46,426 bases of DNA, taken from CAYXAA01 sp964462985 (lineage in GTDB: Bacteria > Pseudomonadota > Alphaproteobacteria > Rhizobiales > Stappiaceae). The notes beneath the pieces were generated by a model. The model ran no database searches. It saw only the letters and a program-made list of their open reading frames with translations, and had not been told where the DNA came from. Of the stretch, positions 17,496 to 26,171 are shown piece by piece. Made by a program: the position numbers and the translations under genes. The DNA is taken from positions 1 to 46,426 of the forward strand of contig CAYXAA010000036.1 in assembly GCA_964462985.1 (NCBI GenBank), read 5' to 3'. Position 1 is the stretch's first letter. The number at the start of each line of letters is the position of its first letter.

Positions 17496-20400
17496 TCAGG
17501 CATGGTGCGACGCCGCCTGCGGTTCGCCGGCAACCTCGCCCTCGGCCGGTTTGGCCGCGTGATCGGCGTGGCTGACGTACATGTAGAACATCGGCACCAC
17601 GAACAAGGTGAACATGGTTCCGACCGCCATGCCGGAGAAGATGACGAGGCCGATCGAGTGGCGGGCGGCGGCCCCGGCGCCCTCAGCAATCACGAGCGGA
17701 ACGACGCCAAGCACCATCGCGCCGGTGGTCATCAGGATCGGTCGCAGACGCTCGCGGGCGGCCTCTACGATGGCCTCACGCTTGCTGAGTCCGTGGAGTT
17801 CACGCTGTGCGTTGGCGAACTCGACCATCAGGATGCCGTGTTTCGTGATCAGCCCGACCAGGGTGATCAAACCAACCTGCGTATAGATGTTCAACGTGGC
17901 GACGCCGAGGTTGAGCGGCACGATGGCGCCAAAGATCGAGAGGGGTACTGACATCATGATGATAAAGGGATCCCGGAAACTCTCGAACTGGGCGGCGAGC
18001 ACTAGGTAGATCACGACGACCGCCAGGGCGAAGGCGATCAGGATGGTATTGCCTTCCTTGACCTCAAGGCGCGACTGGCCAGCGTAGTCTTCGAAGAAGC
18101 CTTCCGGCATTTCCTCTTGGGCGATCTGCTGCAATGTAGCCAAGCCGTCGCCGGTCGTTACGGACGGCATTGGCAGAGCAGACAGCGTCGCAGCGTTAAG
18201 CTGGTTGAACTGCTCGATCGCAACGGCGGTCGCTCCGGTTGTGACCTGGACAACGGCCGACAACGGCACCATGTCGCCGCTCGCCGAGCGTATGTAAAAC
18301 TGGCGCAGCAATTCCGGATTCATCCGGTACTTCTGGTCGACCTGGGGAATGATGTCGTAGGCGCGGCCATCGCGATCAAACTTGGACACGGAGGAGTTGC
18401 CGACGAGGATGTTCAGCGTGCGACCGATCGACGAGATTGGGACTCCGAGCGCAGCCGCACGCTCGCGGTCGATCAGAACGGTTGCTCGCGGCTTGTCGAA
18501 GGACATCGAGTTCTGGACGACGATGAACTTGCCGGAGGCCATCGCCTTCTCCTTCACCCGTTCGGCGACCTCATAGACCTGCTCGGCCGATCCGGTGGTC
18601 TGGAGCACGAACTGGATGGGCAGTCCACCGCCCGACCCTGGTAGGGACGGCGGTGCGAAAGCGAAGGCCTGCACCCCGGCGGACTTGGATAGTCGCGACT
18701 GGATCATGTCCTTGACTTCCGCCTGCGAGACCGTCCGGTCATCCCAAGGCTTCAGCACCCAGATCGCGAAGGCCGAGTTGGTGTCGGGAGCGCCGACCAC
18801 CTGAAACCTGGCCTCAATGCCAGGAATGTCGTCGGTCAGATCGTAGAACTGGTCGGTGTAAAGCTGGGTATAGTCGGACGTGGCGTATTGCGGCGCCGTG
18901 ACCATGGCGAACAGGCCGCCCTGGTCCTCGTCAGGCGCAAGCTCGGACGACGTCTTGGTGAACAGGTAGCCGGAGGTCGCCAGAAGGGCCACGACGACGA
19001 GCAGGGTTACCGGCTTGTAGTCCAGCGAGAAGTTGAGTCGTCTCCCGTACCAGCCCGAGAGCCACGTGAACAGGCGATCGACGAAGACCTGAAACCGGCT
19101 GGCGTGCGCTGACAGAAGGCGCGCAGACATCATAGGCGACAGAGTGACGGCGATGAAGCCGGAGATGAAAACGGCGCCGGCGAGTGTGAAGGCAAACTCA
19201 CGGAACAGGGCGCCGGTCAGCCCCTGGGCGAAGCCGATCGGGGCGTAGACCGCGCCGAGCGTGATCGTCATGGCCACGACGGGACCGAAGATCTCCTTCA
19301 TGCCGACGATCGCCGCATTGAGCGGTTTCAGCCCTTCCTCGAGATGGCGATGGATGTTCTCCACCACCACGATCGCGTCGTCGACGACGAGGCCAATTGC
19401 CAGGACCATCGCGAGGAGCGTCAGCGTGTTCAGTGAATAGTCCAGAGCCCACAAGAAGAAGCAAACGCCGATAAGGGACAGCGGAATCGTCACGATCGGG
19501 ATCAGAACCGCGCGGAACGACCCGAGGAAGAGCAGGATCACCAGCACGACGATGACCACCGCTTCGCCGATGGTGTGGAACACCTCCGTGATCGAGGCGC
19601 TGATGAACTGGGTCGAATCGTAAACGATCTGAATCGTCGTGCCCTGCGGCATGCTCTGCTGCAGCCGCGGCAGTTCGGCACGCACGCCGGCCGCCGTGTC
19701 GAGCGGATTGGCGGATGGCGTCGGCATGATGCCGATGAAGACGCCCTGTTGCCCATTGAACGAGACGCGCGTGTCCGTACTTGCGCTGCCAAGTTTGACG
19801 GTTGCTATATCGCGCAGGCGCACAACCTCGTCGCCGTCGGAGCGCACAGGCAGCGCGCCAAAGGCTTCCGGCGTCTGCAGTGTTGTCTGAGTCTCGATCT
19901 GATAGGCGACGTATTCGCCCTCGGTCTTGCCCGGAGCAGACAGGAAGTTGGCAGCCTGTATTGCGGTGAGGACCTCCGCTGCCGTGACCTCACGGGACGC
20001 AAGGCGGACCGGGTCCAGCCAAATTCTCATGGCGAAGGTCTGCTGACCGAGGATCTCGGCGTCGGCCACACCCTCGACAATCGACAACTGCGGCTGGATC
20101 ACCCGGGTAACGAACTCGGTGATCTCCTGCGGCGACATGTGGTCCGACAGCACCGACAGGTACATGATCGCGAAGGACTGACCGGTGCCCTTCTGGATCA
20201 CCGGATCCTCGACCTCCTCGGGCAACTGGCTCCGGACCTGCTGGACCTTGGCGATGACCTCTGTCAACGCCTTGTCAGGATCGGAGTTGAGTTGCATGTG
20301 GACCGAGACGGTCGAAGCGCCGAGCGAGCTCTTGGACGTCACATAGTCGACGCCTTCGGCCGCCGCTACGGCCTTGGCGATCGGCGTGGTGACAAACCCC

Positions 20401-20579
20401 TGGATGAGATCTGGGCTGGCGCCGGTGAAGACGGTCGAAACGGTAATGACCGTCTCCTCGATTTCGGGATACTGCCGAATCGACATGTTGAGGATGCCCT
20501 GTGCTCCCAGCAGCAGGATCAACAGGCTGACCACCGTCGACAGCACCGGCCGGCGGATGAATATCTCGGAAAAATTCAT
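17496..20579 (-). CDS. RND multidrug/solvent efflux transporter, HAE1 (AcrB/MexB-like) inner-membrane subunit
   Basis: 1027 residues, full length for the family. It starts MNFSEIFIRRPVLSTVVSLLILL, the first of twelve helices. The proton-relay pair Asp400-Asp401 lies in GLVVDDAIVVVE, and the TM10 Lys is present in LITKHGILMVEFANA. Two large periplasmic loops sit between TM1-TM2 and TM7-TM8. It is a proton-driven exporter trimer that takes drugs, detergents or lipids from the periplasm and inner membrane. The adaptor gene lies three bases upstream in the same operon. No outer-membrane factor is encoded nearby, so it must borrow one such as TolC. Confidence 0.95.
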   Translation of the reverse strand: MNFSEIFIRRPVLSTVVSLLILLLGAQGILNMSIRQYPEIEETVITVSTVFTGASPDLIQGFVTTPIAKAVAAAEGVDYVTSKSSLGASTVSVHMQLNSDPDKALTEVIAKVQQVRSQLPEEVEDPVIQKGTGQSFAIMYLSVLSDHMSPQEITEFVTRVIQPQLSIVEGVADAEILGQQTFAMRIWLDPVRLASREVTAAEVLTAIQAANFLSAPGKTEGEYVAYQIETQTTLQTPEAFGALPVRSDGDEVVRLRDIATVKLGSASTDTRVSFNGQQGVFIGIMPTPSANPLDTAAGVRAELPRLQQSMPQGTTIQIVYDSTQFISASITEVFHTIGEAVVIVVLVILLFLGSFRAVLIPIVTIPLSLIGVCFFLWALDYSLNTLTLLAMVLAIGLVVDDAIVVVENIHRHLEEGLKPLNAAIVGMKEIFGPVVAMTITLGAVYAPIGFAQGLTGALFREFAFTLAGAVFISGFIAVTLSPMMSARLLSAHASRFQVFVDRLFTWLSGWYGRRLNFSLDYKPVTLLVVVALLATSGYLFTKTSSELAPDEDQGGLFAMVTAPQYATSDYTQLYTDQFYDLTDDIPGIEARFQVVGAPDTNSAFAIWVLKPWDDRTVSQAEVKDMIQSRLSKSAGVQAFAFAPPSLPGSGGGLPIQFVLQTTGSAEQVYEVAERVKEKAMASGKFIVVQNSMSFDKPRATVLIDRERAAALGVPISSIGRTLNILVGNSSVSKFDRDGRAYDIIPQVDQKYRMNPELLRQFYIRSASGDMVPLSAVVQVTTGATAVAIEQFNQLNAATLSALPMPSVTTGDGLATLQQIAQEEMPEGFFEDYAGQSRLEVKEGNTILIAFALAVVVIYLVLAAQFESFRDPFIIMMSVPLSIFGAIVPLNLGVATLNIYTQVGLITLVGLITKHGILMVEFANAQRELHGLSKREAIVEAARERLRPILMTTGAMVLGVVPLVIAEGAGAAARHSIGLVIFSGMAVGTMFTLFVVPMFYMYVSHADHAAKPAEGEVAGEPQAASHHA

Positions 20580-20582
20580 CGC

Positions 20583-21737
20583 TTAGGTTCCCGATTGCCC
20601 GATGACGACCGGGTTCACGGTGTTGTCGATTGTCACGGGGCTTCCGACCGAAAGCTTGTTCTGTCCGGCGGTGACGACGACGTCACCCGGCTTGAGGCCA
20701 TCGACGATCTCGATGCGGCCACCGAAGCGCCGGCCGGGAGTGACAAAGATCTGGCGGGCGATGAGCGTCTTCTCCGCTTCCTCGGGTTTTTCGGCCTGAT
20801 CAGACTGGGCGGGGTCGTCCGACGCCTGTTCCTCCACCACTGAGTAGACGTATGTGCCGTAAAGACTTTGGACGACGGCCGTTTGGGGCAAGGCAATGAT
20901 GTCCTTTTCTTCCGGCAGCTCGATGCGCACAAACACGAACTGACCCGGACGCAACCCGCCGTCCTTGTTGTCGACATGGGCCTGGACGGCGACGAGCCGC
21001 GACGAAGGGTTGATCTTGGGGTCTATGCCCGTGATCTTCCCCTGATAGGGCAAATCTTCTTCGGAGATTCCGATGCGTACGGATTGGCCGATCTTGAGCT
21101 GATGGATCTGCTGCTCGGGAACCGAGAAGTCGACCTTCATGGTGTCGAGATCCTGCAGCGTCGCAATGACCGTACCGACCGGAAGATATTGGCCGAGATC
21201 GACCCGTGGGATGCCGATTGTGCCGGAGAAAGGAGCGACGATCCTCTTCTGGTTGATCGCGGCCTGAACGCGCTCAAGCATCGAACGAGCGGCGTCGAGG
21301 GCTGCAATGGCGTTGTCGAGCGTCTCTGTCGAACCAAAGCCGCGATCGGACAGGGTCTCGGCCCGGCGTTTGGCCGCGGTATCGCGCTCGATATTGGCCT
21401 TGGCCGCGATCAGGTCCGCCTGTTCGGTCTCGTCATCGAGTTGAACCAGCAACTGTCCCTCTTCGACATCGTCGTTCGATGAGAACTTGATCTCCTTGAC
21501 GATGCCGGCCGCCCTCGTCGCCACATCGACGCCGCGGTTCGCAAACGCGGTGCCGATGGCCTCGATGCCGGGCTGCCAGGTTTCGGGCTCCACAGTAATC
21601 GTCGACACTGTCACGACCGGGCGAGGCTGGGCCGCGAAGTACTGGGCGATCATCCGGTCGCGGAAGATGTTGAAATAGACCAGCCCGCCGCAGACGAGGC
21701 CGATCAGAATGATTGCGATGACGAAACGCTTGATCAT
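20583..21737 (-). CDS. RND efflux periplasmic adaptor (membrane fusion protein)
   Basis: The start is ATG 21737, giving MIKRFVIAIILIGLVCGGLVYFNIF, a signal/anchor helix; the longer reading from 21881 has no such logic. About 384 residues: lipoyl half-motif (GIVKEIKFSSNDDVEEGQLLVQLDD), alpha-helical hairpin (ADLIAAKANIERDTAAKRRAE), second lipoyl half (IVAPFSGTIGIPRVDLGQYL), beta-barrel and C-terminal membrane-proximal domain. A Glu/Asp-rich insert (EEQASDDPAQSDQAEKPEEAEK) interrupts the last domain. It links the RND trimer to an outer-membrane channel. It is divergent from tetR with a strong operator in its promoter. Confidence 0.93.
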   Translation of the reverse strand: MIKRFVIAIILIGLVCGGLVYFNIFRDRMIAQYFAAQPRPVVTVSTITVEPETWQPGIEAIGTAFANRGVDVATRAAGIVKEIKFSSNDDVEEGQLLVQLDDETEQADLIAAKANIERDTAAKRRAETLSDRGFGSTETLDNAIAALDAARSMLERVQAAINQKRIVAPFSGTIGIPRVDLGQYLPVGTVIATLQDLDTMKVDFSVPEQQIHQLKIGQSVRIGISEEDLPYQGKITGIDPKINPSSRLVAVQAHVDNKDGGLRPGQFVFVRIELPEEKDIIALPQTAVVQSLYGTYVYSVVEEQASDDPAQSDQAEKPEEAEKTLIARQIFVTPGRRFGGRIEIVDGLKPGDVVVTAGQNKLSVGSPVTIDNTVNPVVIGQSGT

Positions 21738-22140
21738 GGTTTTGGCCGTTCGGCCCGCAGGGGCCGTCGATTTACAGAAGAAATCAGCTCCGGGCACCTG
21801 CTTGAAACCGATCCCGCCAGCCGCCCCTGAGGACTGCGCGGAGTCGGGCCGGACGGTCCGGTGGCCGACACGTGCGCCCACCGACGACTTGGGCGGCAGC
21901 GTAGCGCAAGCTAGGGGGCTTGATTACTGTACCGTCTGGACGGTAAAGTCAAGCTATCGTTTTGCCGTCCGACCTATAAATCAATCGCCCGGACCTGACC
22001 CGGGCAGGGGCGGGCGGCCGAGGGAAGGCGATCGGCAATATGGAAGTCATCCGCCGCCAGGGCACGAGATGTGCCGGGCTAGCCGCAAACAGGCGGCGCC
22101 GTCAACAGTCTGAGACTACCTTGAACGGCGGTGCCGCGCG
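21738..22140. other. Divergent control region between the efflux adaptor and tetR
   Basis: A 403-base gap with no credible gene. It holds the palindrome and minus-strand promoter described in the next entry, and a second partial site (TTGCCGTCC near 21961) on the tetR side. Two long GC-rich readings across it lack ribosome sites and look like chance open frames. Confidence 0.6.
21924..21952 (-). promoter_or_regulatory. Efflux promoter with embedded TetR operator
   Basis: On the minus strand TTGACT (21952-21947) is a good -35. The next 17 bases contain TACCGTCCAGACGGTA (16 bp at 21930-21945, 7-bp arms around a 2-bp centre), then a weak -10 near CAGTAAT. A palindrome exactly filling the spacer is the classical arrangement for a TetR repressor that blocks RNA polymerase. 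The regulator is encoded divergently at 22141. Confidence 0.72.
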
Positions 22141-22707
22141 ATGAGAAGCTCATCAGGCAAGCGGTCCAACGCGCGCGAGCGCATCATTGACGCAGCGCTC
22201 GCTGTGGTCAAGGAGGATGGTGCCGCACGGCTGTCCCTTGATGCGGTCGCCGAGCGCGCGGGCGTCTCAAAGGGGGGGCTACTCTATCACTTCGCCAGCA
22301 AGTCGGCGCTGCTCAAAGCGATGGTGGCTCGTCACGTGACGGCGTTTCGTGAAACGATCGCCACGGCGCATGCCGAGGTTACGCAGGACGGACGACCGAA
22401 TGCACTGGCACGTGCCTACCTCCAGGCGATGCGAGCGAGGATCTGCGAGAAGGAAAGGTCTCCCAGCGGCTTCCTCGCGGCCATTGCCGAGGCGCCGGAG
22501 CTCCTCGACCCGGTGCGCGAGCACCATCGTCAGTTGGTTGCGGACCTGAGGTCCGGCAGCGAGACGCCGCAGCTTGCCTTTGCCGCCTTTCTCGCGATCG
22601 AGGGCTTTTGGAGCCTGCAGCTGTTCGAAACCAACCCGTTCTCGGCGAGCGAGGTGGTGGCGTGTTTTGATGTTTTGGAGGAGATGCTGGGACAGGCGGA
22701 GAGGTAG
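22141..22707 (+). CDS. TetR/AcrR-family repressor of the efflux pump
   Basis: 188 residues. The N-terminal DNA-binding domain (about 12-58) reads ARERIIDAALAVVKEDGAARLSLDAVAERAGVSKGGLLYHFASKSALL, with the GVSKGGLLYHF recognition helix typical of TetR. The rest is helical and forms the ligand and dimer part, resembling the TetR_C_37-type domain (PSGFLAAIAEAPELLDPVREHH). It is divergent from the RND pump and almost certainly represses it through the palindrome at 21930-21945; pump substrates would release it. Confidence 0.9.
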   Translation: MRSSSGKRSNARERIIDAALAVVKEDGAARLSLDAVAERAGVSKGGLLYHFASKSALLKAMVARHVTAFRETIATAHAEVTQDGRPNALARAYLQAMRARICEKERSPSGFLAAIAEAPELLDPVREHHRQLVADLRSGSETPQLAFAAFLAIEGFWSLQLFETNPFSASEVVACFDVLEEMLGQAER

Positions 22708-22881
22708 TGCCGCAGCCATACAATTCACGTCAGGAAGCGCCCGCGCCGCGCAATCCTGCTGCTTCTGCCGTCAGAGCCAGATGCGCTACCGACCGGTATG
22801 CCGGGCTGTCAAAGGGCATCACGCCAGCAAGCTGCGCCGGCATTCAGGTCGCCAATTCGAACGGGACGTTGAACCATCTCT

Positions 22882-23214
22882 TCAGGCCTGTGCTGCCCTT
22901 GTGGCGCGGGCCAGATCGGCCTGGTGGTCAGCGCGAAGGCAGATCGCAACCGCGTGGGTGCGGTTGGCGGCCCGGAGCCGGCGGATTGCTTCCGAAACGT
23001 GGGCCTTGACGGTTGCTACGGTGATGTCGAGCTTGTAGGCAATCTGCTTGTTGAGAAGCCCATCGGCGGCGAGATCGAGGATCTCGCGCTGCCGCGGCGT
23101 GAGCGCCTCGACGCCTGTCTCGTCGGCTGGGCCGACTTCACGCTGTTCGGCTCGGTGCCAGGCTGGGGCGTCGAGGGAATCTGTGATCCAGCAACGGGTC
23201 GCTTCTTCGAGCAT
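22882..23214 (-). CDS. Minimal LuxR-type HTH protein
   Basis: 110 residues, ATG at 23214 with AAGGGAG upstream. About 37 N-terminal residues of no recognisable domain precede a complete LuxR/GerE helix-turn-helix (LTPRQREILDLAADGLLNKQIAYKLDITVATVKAHVSEAIRRLRAANRTHAV, about 37-88). There is no receiver, PAS or autoinducer domain. It is divergent from the ScfR regulator across 159 bases, an arrangement I associate with acetate/acyl-CoA metabolism regulators in alphaproteobacteria, though no metabolic gene is next to it here. It may be a naturally short regulator or the remnant of a longer one. Confidence 0.75.
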   Translation of the reverse strand: MLEEATRCWITDSLDAPAWHRAEQREVGPADETGVEALTPRQREILDLAADGLLNKQIAYKLDITVATVKAHVSEAIRRLRAANRTHAVAICLRADHQADLARATRAAQA

Positions 23215-23345
23215 GCGCGCTCTCCCTTAGATGTGCGCTGTACCGGCGCTTCTCGCGAACCGGGCGCCGGCTGAGAAAATCCCGCAGCTGCGTGATAGCG
23301 CAGTGCAGCATGAATTGCTATTAGTGAAAATGTGGCAAGAAAAAT

Positions 23346-23360
23346 TGTGAATTATTCACA
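23346..23360. promoter_or_regulatory. Palindrome in the LuxR-ScfR divergent promoter region
   Basis: TGTGAA-TTA-TTCACA has perfect 6-bp arms in an AT-rich stretch that contrasts with the high-GC surroundings. It ends 13 bases before the ScfR start, overlapping where the transcript leader and ribosome site begin. It would suit autoregulation by ScfR or control by the small LuxR protein. The binding protein is not known. Confidence 0.5.
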
Positions 23361-23373
23361 TTAGAGGTTTGGC

Positions 23374-24813
23374 TTGAGTAAGAAACTGTTTGCAGGTCAC
23401 GTGCTGCGCAAGATGCGTGAGCGCGCCGGTTTGACCCAGGTCGAATTCGCCCGCCGGCTTGGCCTATCGCCTTCCTATGTCAACCAGCTAGAAAGCAATC
23501 AGCGTCCGGTTTCGGCGGCCGTGCTTCTTGGCGTCAGCCGCGAGTTCGGCGCCGACCTTGCCAGTTTCGAGGCCAATGATCTCGACCGGCTTGTCGCAGA
23601 TCTCGGGGAAGCGCTCGCGGATCCGCGGTTCCGGGATGCGCCGCTCGGGCTGCAAGACTTGAAGAACGTCGCTACCCATGCCCCGGACTTCGCCCGATCG
23701 TTCCTCGATCTCTACGGTGCCATGCGTCGGATGCTGGACCGCCAAGCTTCGTTCGACGACGCGCTGACGTCACATGGGCCGGCGATATCGGAAAGCGCAG
23801 TGCGCGTCGCGCTGCCTTACGAGGAGGTACGCGACCATTTTCACTATATTGACAACTACGTCGACAGTCTGGACCGCGCGGCAGAGCGTCTCGCCGGCGA
23901 GCTTGATCTCGCCTGGCGAACGGGAAAGGCGGAAGTATTGGCCGGACGGCTATCCGCAAAGCACGGCATCAGCGTCGATACTGCCGACACCGTCGACCCG
24001 ACCGGTCCCATCCTGGCCTTTGATGCAAGGCGCCGCTCCGCGACGCTGGCCCGCTCGCTGCCGCGTCCGACCCAGGATTTCTTGCTTGGCGGTCTGATTG
24101 CCCATCTTGAGGCAGACGAGCTCATCGCCGAGCATATCGCCGGCGCCGGCTTCCGCACCCAGGGCGCGCGCGACGTCTGCCGATTGGCCCTGCGCAACTA
24201 CTACGCCGCGGCGCTGGTTCTCCCCTACCGGAGGTTCCTGGAACTTGCGCGCGACCTGCGGCACGATCTCGATCGGCTGGAGGCAGTGACCGGTGCAAGC
24301 CTTGAACAGGTGTGCCACAGGCTGTCAACGCTGCAGCGGAGCGGGCAGAAGGGCATCCCGTTCTACTTCCTCAAGATCGACCGCGCCGGCAACGTCATCA
24401 AGCGCCACAGTGCGACACGGTTCCATTTCGCCCGCTACGGCGGCTCGTGCCCGATGTGGAACGTGCACGAGGCGTTCGAGCAGCTGTCTGGCCGCACGCT
24501 GGTCCAGGTCGGCGAGATGCCGGACGGAGTGCGCTACCTCTGCCTAGCCCGCAGCATTGTCAAGCCGGCGGTGAGCCACGAGATCCGCGAGAGGCGCTAT
24601 GCCTTTGGGCTCGGCTGCGAACTGACATATGCGGACGCCATCGTCTATGCTGACCGGCTGGCGCTAAAAGACAGGGCCTTCGTGACCAAGATCGGTGTCA
24701 ACTGCCGCATCTGCCCGCGTGACGACTGTATTGAACGGGCGTTCCCGGCGATTGACAAGACGCTGGCCGTCGATCCGGATTCGCGCGGTATTGTGCCGTT
24801 CTCCATGGTCTGA
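23374..24813 (+). CDS. XRE-family ScfR-type (short-chain fatty acid/acyl-CoA) regulator
   Basis: 479 residues, TTG start at 23374 with AGAGG eight bases upstream. The N-terminal XRE HTH (LRKMRERAGLTQVEFARRLGLSPSYVNQLESNQRPVS) is followed by an ImmA/IrrE-like central region and the ScfRs domain (DUF2083) at the C-terminus. That domain contains clustered cysteines in VNCRICPRDDCIERAFP, near 446-456. Relatives such as RamB, MccR and PrpR-type proteins sense acyl-CoA and control acetate, propionate or methylcitrate genes. No such enzymes are adjacent, so the target lies elsewhere or is its own promoter. Confidence 0.9.
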   Translation: MSKKLFAGHVLRKMRERAGLTQVEFARRLGLSPSYVNQLESNQRPVSAAVLLGVSREFGADLASFEANDLDRLVADLGEALADPRFRDAPLGLQDLKNVATHAPDFARSFLDLYGAMRRMLDRQASFDDALTSHGPAISESAVRVALPYEEVRDHFHYIDNYVDSLDRAAERLAGELDLAWRTGKAEVLAGRLSAKHGISVDTADTVDPTGPILAFDARRRSATLARSLPRPTQDFLLGGLIAHLEADELIAEHIAGAGFRTQGARDVCRLALRNYYAAALVLPYRRFLELARDLRHDLDRLEAVTGASLEQVCHRLSTLQRSGQKGIPFYFLKIDRAGNVIKRHSATRFHFARYGGSCPMWNVHEAFEQLSGRTLVQVGEMPDGVRYLCLARSIVKPAVSHEIRERRYAFGLGCELTYADAIVYADRLALKDRAFVTKIGVNCRICPRDDCIERAFPAIDKTLAVDPDSRGIVPFSMV

Positions 24814-25099
24814 CGATCTGGTACGCCGTCAACGGCAACTGACGCTCGTATTCGGCAAGACGTGTTTCACAATCGCATGTTGATGCTGCGGCCTCCCCGG
24901 AACCGTCCTCCTTCCGGCAAGATCCTGACGCTGATCGTGCAACAGATTGTTCTCCTGATCGAGGCCGGGTGGACGGCGGGTGGTGCCCGGCATGCCGGTG
25001 GAGATCTTTATTGCCATCAAGGTCCGGACGGAGCTCTCCGATCTGGTCAAGCTGATGCTCCACCAGATCGCACGTGTCCCGTTCGGAAGAGGGCCCGAC
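24814..25099. other. Intergenic stretch between scfR-type gene and aldo/keto reductase
   Basis: 286 bases between convergent genes. I see no ribosome site with a plausible reading frame, no tRNA and no strong terminator; only a 4-bp GCCG-TCAA-CGGC hairpin about 20 bases after the ScfR stop. Confidence 0.4.
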
Positions 25100-26134
25100 T
25101 CACACCATCGGCGGGTCGAGCCGAGCAAAGCCTTCCTGACGACGGTAAGGGAAGTACGGATAGGGCGCGGTGACGGCGCTTGCCGCGTCGAGGCGGGCGA
25201 TCTGCTCCGGTGTCAGGCTCCAGCCGACGGCGCCAAGGTTCTGGCGAAGCTGGTCCTCAGTGCGGGCACCGATGATGACGGAACTGACCGTCGGTCGCGA
25301 CAACAGCCAGTTGATCGCAATCTGCGGAACGGTTTTGTCTGTTTCGGCCGCAATGACTTCGAGCGTCTCGATCACGCGGTAGAGCCGTTCGTCATCAACC
25401 GGCGGGCCGAAGTCGGCGGTCTCGTGCAGACGGCTTCCTTCGGGCAGCGGCCGGCCGCGGCCGATCTTGCCAGTAAGGCGGCCCCAGCCGAGCGGGCTCC
25501 AGACCAATGCGCCAACGCCCTGATCATGGCCGAGTGGCATCAGTTCCCATTCGTAGTCGCGGCCGACCAGAGAATAATAGACCTGATGCGCGACATAGCG
25601 CGGCCAGCCGTGGCGCTCGGCGATCGCGAGTGACTTCATCAGCTGCCACCCGGAGAAGTTCGAGGCGCCGACATAGCGCAGCTTGCCAGCCCGCATCAGC
25701 TGATCGAGGGTGGACAGCGTTTCCTCGACCGGCGTGCCGGCATCAAAGGCATGCAGTTGAAGGAGGTCGATGTAGTCTGTGCCGAGGCGGCGCAGCGCAT
25801 CCTCGACCGCCTTCACCAAGCGCAGGCGCGAACTGCCGGCGTCGTTGAGACCATCGCCCATTGGCAGCGCCGTCTTGGTCGAGATCAGCACCTTGTCGCG
25901 CCTTCCCTTGATTGCTGCGCCCAAGACCTCCTCGGAGGCGCCGTTCGAATAGACATCTGCGGTGTCGAACAGGGTCACGCCGGCGTCGAGACAGATATCG
26001 ACCATACGTCGCGCCTCGCGGGCGTCGGTTGAGCCCCAGGCACCGAATAACGGGCCGCTCCCGCCGAAGGTGCCGGTGCCAAAGCTGAGGGAAGGGACCT
26101 TGAGGCCCGAGGCTCCGAGACGACGATAGTCCAT
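25100..26134 (-). CDS. Aldo/keto reductase
   Basis: 344 residues, AKR TIM barrel. The catalytic tetrad is Asp57 (FDTADVYSNG), Tyr62, Lys87 (STKTA) and His128 (LLQLHAFD). The NADPH-binding end has LLSRPTVSSVIIGARTEDQL. It resembles the YajO/Tas-like group that reduces a wide range of aldehydes and ketones. It is 37 bases downstream of the MFS transporter on the same strand, and both are divergent from a LysR regulator, suggesting a small detoxification or export unit. Physiological substrate unknown. Confidence 0.9.
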   Translation of the reverse strand: MDYRRLGASGLKVPSLSFGTGTFGGSGPLFGAWGSTDAREARRMVDICLDAGVTLFDTADVYSNGASEEVLGAAIKGRRDKVLISTKTALPMGDGLNDAGSSRLRLVKAVEDALRRLGTDYIDLLQLHAFDAGTPVEETLSTLDQLMRAGKLRYVGASNFSGWQLMKSLAIAERHGWPRYVAHQVYYSLVGRDYEWELMPLGHDQGVGALVWSPLGWGRLTGKIGRGRPLPEGSRLHETADFGPPVDDERLYRVIETLEVIAAETDKTVPQIAINWLLSRPTVSSVIIGARTEDQLRQNLGAVGWSLTPEQIARLDAASAVTAPYPYFPYRRQEGFARLDPPMV

Positions 26135-26171
26135 GACTGAACTCCTTCTCAGTGGCTATAGGGGGAGAGGG

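Noticed and set aside
19575..20843. A 422-codon plus-strand frame opposite the RND genes
   Set aside because: It spans the boundary of two genuine genes on the other strand and has a shadow-type composition.
21738..21881. Extension of the efflux adaptor to 21881
   Set aside because: The extension would place 48 residues before the membrane anchor; ATG 21737 gives a normal signal/anchor start.
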